Assembly: GCA_023391155.1 (NCBI GenBank)
Contig: JAEWBM010000082.1
Span: forward strand, 1 to 5,054
DNA from: Acidobacteriota bacterium
GTDB taxonomy: Bacteria > Acidobacteriota > Blastocatellia > Pyrinomonadales > Pyrinomonadaceae
Length of the DNA stretch: 5,054 nucleotides
Direction: 5' to 3'
The position numbers and the translations under genes are program-made. How positions within the stretch are numbered: the stretch's first letter is position 1; each line of letters starts with the position of its first letter. Shown one piece after another: positions 1 to 5,054 of the stretch. The notes under the pieces were generated by a model. The model saw only the letters and a list, made by a program, of their open reading frames with translations. It ran no database searches and was not told where the DNA came from.

Positions 1-1208
1 GCTCCGAGAGCGGCTCCCACGACGAGCCAAAGCAGGGCAGAAAGTAAGGTGCCGGCCCCGCCTGAGGCCTTCTTTGCCTTGGGTTCCTCGGCAGATTCAC
101 CGAACATCGAAAATTCTCGCTCGGCGATCGGCTCCGTTGCAACCGGAAGCGGAGCGGGAACCGCGGGAACTGTGACGCTTTCTGAGGTATAGTCTTCCGG
201 CGGGGCAGTTGGGAGCTCAGCCTCGGGTTCTCGGAAAACTTCCTGATCCAAAAGGTATTGTTCGTCGTCTTCCTCGCTTGGCGGCGGGGCAGCCATTTCG
301 ACAGCCGCTTGCTCGGCCGGCTGTTCGTCGGCAGGGGCGTCGAAAGGAGTTCGAACGGTTGCGATCGTCTCTTCCTCTTCGACGTGTTCAACGACCGGCG
401 GTGCGGGGACGGCCGTTTCCTCGAAAGGCACCGCACCGGGAGCATCCGTCGCTGCGTCTGCGGCCGTTCTCGGCAATTGAACGATGACCGCGGTCAGATT
501 GTCCTCGGCCCCGCGTTCGTAGCAGAGATCTTTCATCGTTTCGCCAATGGTTTCGGGAGTCATTCCCGAGGTCAGAATATGAGCGATCTCGGCGTCCGTG
601 ATATGGCGCGTTATACCGTCAGAGCAAAGAATAAATGAAGACCCGGGGGCCGCCATGATCGTTTTTATATCGACCTGGACGGTTGATTCCGCACCGACAG
701 CCCGGCTGATGACGTTGCGGCTGGGGTGATTCGCGGCCTGTTCGGCGGTCATACGGCCGGCACGGACCTCTTCTTCGACTACAGAATGGTCCAGGGTCTC
801 CTGTTCGATGTTTCCTTCGGGGTCAACGCGGTAGATTCTGGAATCCCCGACATGGGCTATCGTGGCCACATCGCCCTTGAGGTGCATAGCAACGATGGTG
901 GTCGCCATCGAGGCGAGTTGGGGAAGTTCGCTTGCCATCTGGAAAACGGCTTGATTCGCCCTTTCGATAGCGACCCGCAGTATCTCGTCGGGCGGGGCAC
1001 TGTCGCCGTAGTGGGTGAAGGCCTCGGCGAGAATCTCCATCGCCATTTGGGAGGCGACGTCGCCGGCCTGAGCTCCGCCGACGCCGTCGGCAACGGCGAA
1101 AACGCCTTTTTCGGAGAGCACAAGGTACGAATCCTCATTTGTCGGCCGCTTTTCACTAAGCCCGCGGTCGCTGACGGCGGCCACATTCGGTTGCGAATTG
1201 TTTTCCAT
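1..1208 (-). CDS. PP2C-type Ser/Thr protein phosphatase with C-terminal membrane anchor (3' end outside window)
   Basis: This is the first 402 residues of a metal-dependent phosphatase that removes phosphate from Ser/Thr residues of proteins (Stp1/PstP/PrpC type). The PP2C motifs occur in order: RPTNED (21-26), VADGVGG (39-45), MATT (101-104), AHVGDSRIYR (118-127), DHS (140-142), SRAVG (168-172), CSDGIT (195-200) and AEDNLTAVIV (234-243). The likely metal-binding aspartates are D26, D41, D197 and D236. The catalytic domain ends near residue 245. A Pro/Glu/Ala-rich acidic linker (about 248-378), a basic AKK patch and a hydrophobic stretch from about 386 to the window edge follow. This implies a cytoplasmic enzyme tethered to the membrane, as in mycobacterial PstP. 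The ATG at 1208 is preceded directly by an in-frame TAG and has a GAGG ribosome site five bases upstream, so the start is secure. It follows the SEDS gene by 71 bases, which suggests that wall-synthesis proteins or their kinase are substrates; that is inference. What lies beyond the membrane segment is unknown. Confidence 0.95.
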   Translation of the reverse strand, partial: MENNSQPNVAAVSDRGLSEKRPTNEDSYLVLSEKGVFAVADGVGGAQAGDVASQMAMEILAEAFTHYGDSAPPDEILRVAIERANQAVFQMASELPQLASMATTIVAMHLKGDVATIAHVGDSRIYRVDPEGNIEQETLDHSVVEEEVRAGRMTAEQAANHPSRNVISRAVGAESTVQVDIKTIMAAPGSSFILCSDGITRHITDAEIAHILTSGMTPETIGETMKDLCYERGAEDNLTAVIVQLPRTAADAATDAPGAVPFEETAVPAPPVVEHVEEEETIATVRTPFDAPADEQPAEQAAVEMAAPPPSEEDDEQYLLDQEVFREPEAELPTAPPEDYTSESVTVPAVPAPLPVATEPIAEREFSMFGESAEEPKAKKASGGAGTLLSALLWLVVGAALG

Positions 1209-1213
1209 CTATG

Positions 1214-1217
1214 CCTC
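1214..1217 (-). promoter_or_regulatory. Ribosome binding site of the PP2C phosphatase gene
   Basis: The minus strand reads GCGAGGCATAG before the ATG at 1208. The GAGG core sits five bases from the start codon, and an in-frame TAG directly precedes the ATG, which excludes any longer protein. Unlike the two upstream junctions, this gene has its own ribosome site outside the preceding gene. Confidence 0.6.
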
Positions 1218-1224
1218 GCAGTTA

Positions 1225-1240
1225 AGGTAATACATTACCT
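1225..1240. repeat. 16-base inverted repeat in the gap upstream of the phosphatase gene
   Basis: The sequence AGGTAATACATTACCT has perfect 7-base arms (AGGTAAT and ATTACCT) around a two-base centre. It is the most obvious symmetric element in the only non-coding gap of the window and ends 16 bases before the phosphatase start codon. A two-base loop is too tight for a good RNA hairpin, so a binding site for a dimeric regulator is the more natural reading. No convincing -35/-10 pair was found next to it. Function is unproven. Confidence 0.4.
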
Positions 1241-1279
1241 ATCGTAAGTTCTTTTCTCGCCGCAGATATCTCGGTATAG

Positions 1280-2962
1280 TTAAGGCAGCCCATCAATCTG
1301 TGCCGCACGTATATCCAATGCGTTTCGGTGCGAAAATGCCATCAGCATCCCCAGCATCACAAAGCTGGTGATCAGCGAAAACCCGCCGTGGCTGACGAAT
1401 GGAAGCGTTATGCCCGTCATGGGCAATGCCCGCGTAATGCCGCCGATATTTACCAATGCCTGAAATCCGATGAACGCCGCGAGCCCGATGCAGCAAAGCT
1501 TGCTGAACATATCTCTTGAATCCAAAGCAGTTCGGACGCCCGCGCTGACGAAAACGATCAGCGCAAAGGTTAGCAACAAACCCCCAAAAAGTCCAAGTTC
1601 TTCGGCCAATGCGGCGAAGATATAATCTGAGTCAGCGACGGGTATCAGTTCGGGATAGCCAAGGCCCAGCCCTCGGCCGGTCGTTCCGCCGGATGCAACG
1701 CCGAACGTTGCTTGTGCGGGCTGAAAGGCCAGGATGTCGAACCATGCGTCGATATTTATCGTTCGGGCCAGGCCCGGGTCCTGTTCAACCATTGCCGGAA
1801 GTCCGGGATCGCGTTCGACCAGGCGCTTGTAATAGTTGTTGTAATCGCTCTTCCACCACGATGTTTCGGGTGCGGGAGGATTAAAGCCATCGAGCCACAG
1901 GTGGAAGCGTTGCTGGATTCGATCGGGAAGTACGGTTTTGACGGGCTTTGCCATGGTGGGCAACAGCGGGATGCGGTCCTGAGTCTTCTCCGGCAGGGCT
2001 CCGACGACAAGGATCCCAACGACGAGGGCGACGCTGCCGACAAGGACGATACGCTGAGAGAATCGGCGAACGGCTATCAGGTAAAGTGTCGCGTAGACGC
2101 TGCTGAAAACCATCATCTGGCCGAAGTCTTTCAGGACGAAAAAGGGAATGAACGGAAGGGCCCCCATAAAAATCAGAGGGACGACATCCTTAGCCCTTGG
2201 CAGGCCCCAGTAGGTGCGGGCGAGATTTCGATAGAGCACCGCAAGGATGGCGGCAAATCCTACAAGGAAGGGGATCTTTGACGGTTCCCACGGCGTCATA
2301 TTTCCGATAGATTTGCCCGCGCTCGAGGTGATCGCCGCGATGAAAAGCGGGACAAGCGTTAGCAATACGATAAGAAATCCGTTCTTTTGCAGGAGGTCGA
2401 GGACGCGGTCTCGACGCAGGAGCAGAAATGCACCGATGAGCCCGAGCACACCGAGGATCGGATTGATCGTCTTGCCGGAAAGCAGAACGGCCCCGAGAGT
2501 TTCTTCCGAAGGCCGAGGAGTTTCCTCAGAAAGATCCACGGGCGAGGGCAGAGTGGCGGGCAGGCCCATCATCTGCTTTTTCTCTGCGGAATAATTTTCC
2601 TGGATGTAATGCATCTGCAGTGTGCGGATCTTTGCCTGCCGAGCTTCGGCCTTGTCCTGACGCGAAATATATTCGGGGTCGCTGAAGAGGCGATACTGAA
2701 CCGTCAGGCCGATCGAGAAAAGCAGGACCGCAGAGGTATAAAGCGTCCAATTGCCGTGATACTTAAAGGTGTGCTTTAGGATGATGGGCAGAACTGCAAG
2801 GCCCGCGAGTAGTGCAATATTCCTGAATCCCGTGATACTCGATGTCTCGTAGCCGCGGATCAGCCCGCCGTAATAGATGGCGTAGTGAGAGATGGCCGTG
2901 ATCACGACGATCAGGACCAGGATAAAGAAATGTGACGAGGTTCTGTTCTTCACGTTTAACAT
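1280..2962 (-). CDS. SEDS-family peptidoglycan glycosyltransferase (FtsW/RodA/SpoVE-like), 560 residues
   Basis: This polytopic membrane protein most likely polymerises lipid II into glycan strands together with the class B PBP encoded just upstream. Family marks are the Asp of LKDFGQ (D279), matching the catalytic Asp of RodA/FtsW loop 4; the block TGRGLGLGYPELIPVADSD (428-446); AEELGLFGG (453-461); and LPFVSHGGFSL (520-530), the counterpart of LPFVSYGGSSL. Hydrophobic segments include about 11-32, 47-63, 72-90, 167-183, 195-212, 230-246, 258-276, 283-298, 305-322, 457-475, 489-506 and 530-543. The usual length is about 370-480 residues. The excess lies in two insertions, about 103-165 (charged) and about 362-412. 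The usual QPSE motif appears as EPSK (226-229). The ATG overlaps the PBP stop (TAATG) and has no strong ribosome site, which fits coupled translation. Whether it serves elongation (RodA) or division (FtsW) cannot be told; pairing with a PbpA-like protein leans to RodA. Confidence 0.93.
   Translation of the reverse strand: MLNVKNRTSSHFFILVLIVVITAISHYAIYYGGLIRGYETSSITGFRNIALLAGLAVLPIILKHTFKYHGNWTLYTSAVLLFSIGLTVQYRLFSDPEYISRQDKAEARQAKIRTLQMHYIQENYSAEKKQMMGLPATLPSPVDLSEETPRPSEETLGAVLLSGKTINPILGVLGLIGAFLLLRRDRVLDLLQKNGFLIVLLTLVPLFIAAITSSAGKSIGNMTPWEPSKIPFLVGFAAILAVLYRNLARTYWGLPRAKDVVPLIFMGALPFIPFFVLKDFGQMMVFSSVYATLYLIAVRRFSQRIVLVGSVALVVGILVVGALPEKTQDRIPLLPTMAKPVKTVLPDRIQQRFHLWLDGFNPPAPETSWWKSDYNNYYKRLVERDPGLPAMVEQDPGLARTINIDAWFDILAFQPAQATFGVASGGTTGRGLGLGYPELIPVADSDYIFAALAEELGLFGGLLLTFALIVFVSAGVRTALDSRDMFSKLCCIGLAAFIGFQALVNIGGITRALPMTGITLPFVSHGGFSLITSFVMLGMLMAFSHRNALDIRAAQIDGLP
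1769..1819 (-). repeat. Short tandem peptide repeat inside the SEDS loop insertion
   Basis: Residues 382-388 (VERDPGL) and 392-398 (VEQDPGL) of the SEDS protein repeat with a ten-residue period and six of seven positions identical. At DNA level the copies differ at most third codon positions (GTCGAACGCGATCCCGGA against GTTGAACAGGACCCGGGC). The similarity is therefore kept at protein level and is not a fresh duplication. It lies in the predicted extracytoplasmic loop ahead of the conserved C-terminal block. Confidence 0.6.
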
Positions 2963-4872
2963 TAACGCCGCCGAGCGGCCGGCTTAACGGCTGGGTTCGG
3001 ACGATAGTTATCGCCAAGCAAGCCGAGCTCACGGGCTTTAAGTATCACATTAGCCGCGATCGGCGCGGCAGTTCGCGAGCCGTATCCGCCGCCCTCGACG
3101 ACCACGGCGATGGCGAGCCTGGGCCGCTCGAGCGGGGCGATCGAGATGAACCAACTGTCTGACCGGCGATACATCACCGGCGCGTCATATTCTTCCCAAT
3201 CGCCGGCCGCACTGCGTCGCTTTTTCTTGACGGTTCGGAGCTTTCCGGTCTTTTCGTCATATGCCGGAACTTCCTTTTCAGCGGTCCCGGTCTTGCCGCC
3301 CGTCCGGATACCGGTGCCCGCGAGCTTGCCCGAGATGACGGTGCCTGTGCCGCCGGGCTCCTCGGTGACGGTAGACATTATCTCGCGAATAACGGCTGCC
3401 TGCTGCGGGGTTAAGACCTGTGAATAGGCTGCGGGCGGTTGATCTAGCTCGATCCGCGGCTTCATCAGCTTGCCTTCAAGATTCCCCGCGGCGGCGGTGA
3501 TCAGAGCCATTTGCAGCGGTGTCATCTGGCCCGCGTAGCCTTGGCCCATGCCTTCGAGGCCGATGTCGAAGAGGGAGAGATCCTCGCCGGTGACGATGGT
3601 CGATTGCTGCGGCGCTATGCTGTTGGCGATCGCCGAATTGCTGGCATTGATAATGTTTGGGAAGAACGTCGACATTATTGCCTCGGACGGCGTTTCGACG
3701 GCAGAGATACCCAATGCCCCCGCGGTCTCGCGAATGCGCTCACGGCCCAGGGCGATTGCGAGTTGGGCGAAATATTGATTGCTCGACACCTTAAAGGCGT
3801 CCTTTATGTTCTTTTCCTGACAGCCGCCGCTGCAGGCGCCGGTCACAGTCGTGCCATCGTCGCTGCGGTTCTGCGATGAATCGACGATCGGGAGGGAACT
3901 TCGGGTAGGGCGGAAGCCATCGGCAAAGCTCGAGAATCTGAGGTTTTGTTTGCCGGCGCGAAATGCCGAGATGACGGTGAAAAGCTTGAAGGTCGAGCCC
4001 GGCACATAGAATTCACGCGTGGCACGGTTGAGAAGCGGCTTATCCTTCTTATCCCCCTCGAGCTTAAGGTAATTCTCGAGGTCCTGTGCCTCGGTCATGT
4101 CATAGCTTGGGTTCGAATACATTGCAAGAATGTCGCCGGTTTGCGGATCGAGTGCGACGATCGCGCCCTTTTTGCCGTCGAGCTGCTGACCGAGATATGC
4201 CTGCAGGTCGCGGTCGATGGTGACCTGTACATCCTTGTTCTCTTCCTGATTTCGGCGGATGGTGGTGAGCACCTCCCATGATTCCGGCATCGGATCGTTT
4301 CGCCGCTCATAGATGGTCCGCTCAAGTCCGGGCGTGCCGCGTTCCATTCCCAGGAGGTGGGCCATTTCGCGTTCAAGCGAATACGTGCGTTCGATGCTTC
4401 CGTTTTGCCCGACTCGGTAATAGGCAAGCGAGCTGCCCAGATTGCCATTGCGGTCGAGCATCCACCCCCGCAGATTCGCGGCGGCGGTGCGGCGGTTCCT
4501 AAGGTCTTTATAAGCCAGTGCCTGGAACTGCTCGTTCATATCGCCAGCGAAATAGGTCCAGTAAACTTGAAAGCCGAACACAGCAATAGCGAGAAACGCA
4601 AAGACGAACTGCCAGATGCGAATGCTTCGGTTGGCGAGCGTGGCGGTCAGCTTGCGGGTAACCTCGCGGGGCAGATGCTGCTCGAAAGGGAATTTGGGTC
4701 GGCGGAAATTATCGAAAAACGTCAGTACAAGAAAGCCGACCAGGACGCCGCCGCCGATCAGATAGATCAGCGTGAGCCCGGCGGGGGTGCGTTCGAGCAC
4801 CTGATTGCCGAAAAGGTATTCAGGGCGAAGCTTGTCCCAATCGATCTGCGCAAGAAATATAAGGAAGTTCAT
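2962..4872 (-). CDS. Class B penicillin-binding protein (peptidoglycan D,D-transpeptidase, PbpA/PBP2-like), 636 residues
   Basis: This protein cross-links peptidoglycan stem peptides on the outer face of the membrane and is the expected partner of the SEDS polymerase encoded next. Numbering from the ATG at 4872, the transpeptidase motifs are all present: PGSTFK with nucleophile S293 and K296, SSN (363-365), and GGKTGTAE (525-532). The domain closes with SWFISIAPLERP and AIAVVVEGGG. The N-terminal non-catalytic part is short (about 110-215) and carries NRR, an RGWMLDRNG motif and a HLLG...GLE segment, resembling actinobacterial PbpA more than large PBP2 proteins. Two hydrophobic segments (about 33-54 and 86-109) flank a basic stretch. 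Unusual points are CSGGC (C347, C351) before SSN and a basic insertion after KTGTAE (about 533-572). A TTG at 4887 would add five residues, but the GGAGGTG ribosome site lies between it and the ATG, so the ATG is preferred. Its stop shares one base with the SEDS start. Confidence 0.95.
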   Translation of the reverse strand: MNFLIFLAQIDWDKLRPEYLFGNQVLERTPAGLTLIYLIGGGVLVGFLVLTFFDNFRRPKFPFEQHLPREVTRKLTATLANRSIRIWQFVFAFLAIAVFGFQVYWTYFAGDMNEQFQALAYKDLRNRRTAAANLRGWMLDRNGNLGSSLAYYRVGQNGSIERTYSLEREMAHLLGMERGTPGLERTIYERRNDPMPESWEVLTTIRRNQEENKDVQVTIDRDLQAYLGQQLDGKKGAIVALDPQTGDILAMYSNPSYDMTEAQDLENYLKLEGDKKDKPLLNRATREFYVPGSTFKLFTVISAFRAGKQNLRFSSFADGFRPTRSSLPIVDSSQNRSDDGTTVTGACSGGCQEKNIKDAFKVSSNQYFAQLAIALGRERIRETAGALGISAVETPSEAIMSTFFPNIINASNSAIANSIAPQQSTIVTGEDLSLFDIGLEGMGQGYAGQMTPLQMALITAAAGNLEGKLMKPRIELDQPPAAYSQVLTPQQAAVIREIMSTVTEEPGGTGTVISGKLAGTGIRTGGKTGTAEKEVPAYDEKTGKLRTVKKKRRSAAGDWEEYDAPVMYRRSDSWFISIAPLERPRLAIAVVVEGGGYGSRTAAPIAANVILKARELGLLGDNYRPNPAVKPAARRR

Positions 4873-5054
4873 TCGCCCACCTCCCAAGATGCCGCCGGGG
4901 TGGTTGGTGCGGGTTCACGGCCGTTCGATTCAGAAGATAACTCGCTGCTGCCGCTGTCAGTTACGGGCGAAGGCAAAGGCGTCACTTGAAGTTCCAGCGG
5001 AACCACGCCGACCTTAAGCCGCGATGTCGGATCGAGCTTTATCGCTTTGCCGTA
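4869..5054 (-). CDS. C-terminal 61 residues of an unidentified protein (5' end outside window)
   Basis: An open frame enters from the right edge and ends at a TGA that overlaps the PBP start by four bases (ATGA). This stop/start overlap is strong evidence that it is a real gene in the same operon. The visible part begins YGKAIKLDP, continues TSRLKVGVVPLELQVTP, and then becomes a Ser/Pro/Glu-rich, probably disordered tail ending in WEVGE. The first 27 residues look like the closing beta strands of a compact domain. Two weak readings are the end of an FHA phosphopeptide-binding domain (pattern L.p..rL.vG.v.LE), which would suit a locus with a Ser/Thr phosphatase, or the end of an RlpA-type double-psi barrel. 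Neither can be decided from so short a piece, so no function is assigned. I see no promoter in this stretch. Confidence 0.8.
   Translation of the reverse strand, partial: YGKAIKLDPTSRLKVGVVPLELQVTPLPSPVTDSGSSELSSESNGREPAPTTPAASWEVGE
4878..4884 (-). promoter_or_regulatory. Strong ribosome binding site that fixes the PBP start
   Basis: The minus strand reads GGGAGGTGGGCGAATG. The GGAGGTG core is close to a perfect anti-16S match, and its GGAGG part is seven bases from the ATG at 4872. It lies inside the last codons of the upstream gene and downstream of the possible TTG start at 4887, so initiation at the TTG is unlikely. Confidence 0.75.

Noticed and set aside
258..638. Overlapping plus-strand open frames opposite the phosphatase linker
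   Set aside because: They mirror the low-complexity Pro/Glu linker and the end of the phosphatase catalytic domain, with no ribosome site or motif of their own.
726..1247. 173-codon plus-strand open frame
   Set aside because: It is antisense to the phosphatase catalytic domain, whose motifs NED, DGVGG, GDSR and SDG are all intact on the other strand.
1264..1271. AGATATCT palindrome near the SEDS stop codon
   Set aside because: It is eight bases long, expected by chance, and has no run of T after it, so it is neither a terminator nor a supported operator.
1209..1279. Promoter or Rho-independent terminator between the SEDS and phosphatase genes
   Set aside because: No GC-rich stem with a T tract is present, and no -35/-10 pair with proper spacing could be found on the minus strand. 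The inverted repeat alone is not enough.
1712..2281. 189-codon plus-strand open frame
   Set aside because: It is fully antisense to the SEDS gene, covering the region that encodes D279 and EPSK. Its composition (charged, Asp/Lys-rich) is what mirrored membrane codons give.
4357..4989. 210-codon plus-strand open frame
   Set aside because: It lies antisense across the PBP start and upstream gene, has no recognisable motif, and its translation lacks a coherent fold pattern. The minus-strand frames show conserved family motifs and stop/start overlaps.
1..5054. CRISPR array, tRNA, rRNA, insertion sequence or phage element
   Set aside because: No spaced direct repeats, cloverleaf-like sequence, transposase motif or terminal inverted repeats were seen. 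The window is almost completely covered by four envelope-related reading frames.

Overview
All genes visible in this 5,054-base window lie on the minus strand and read from high to low coordinates. They form what looks like one envelope-biogenesis transcription unit. In transcription order it holds: (1) the last 61 codons of an unidentified protein entering from the right edge (5054-4869); (2) a class B penicillin-binding protein, a peptidoglycan transpeptidase (4872-2962); (3) a SEDS (FtsW/RodA/SpoVE) peptidoglycan glycosyltransferase (2962-1280); and (4) a PP2C-type Ser/Thr phosphatase with a C-terminal membrane anchor, which runs off the left edge (1208-<1).

Genes 1 and 2 share an ATGA stop/start overlap. 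Genes 2 and 3 share a TAATG junction. Genes 3 and 4 are separated by 71 bases that contain a 16-base inverted repeat. The SEDS polymerase and the class B PBP are known partner enzymes: SEDS proteins polymerise lipid II into glycan strands and the PBP cross-links them. A PP2C phosphatase beside such a pair recalls the actinobacterial pstP-rodA-pbpA-pknA-pknB locus, where Ser/Thr phosphorylation controls wall growth. No kinase is seen here, but both ends of the unit are cut off by the window.

The proteins are divergent. The SEDS protein is long (560 residues), with about 60 extra residues after its third membrane segment and about 50 more in a large loop near the C-terminal motif block. Its usual QPSE motif reads EPSK, although the catalytic-loop Asp is kept. 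The PBP has two predicted N-terminal membrane segments, a short N-terminal non-catalytic region resembling actinobacterial PbpA, a CSGGC cysteine pair just before its SxN motif, and a basic insertion after KTGTA.

The DNA looks moderately GC-rich by eye. Gene order and protein style would suit a bacterium outside the well-studied groups. Acidobacteriota (for example Blastocatellia) is my best guess, but this is an impression and not shown by the sequence. Apart from the 71-base gap the window is almost fully coding. I saw no RNA gene, mobile element, CRISPR array or convincing terminator, and no clearly new system. The points worth checking are the divergent SEDS/PBP pair and its link to a membrane-bound phosphatase.
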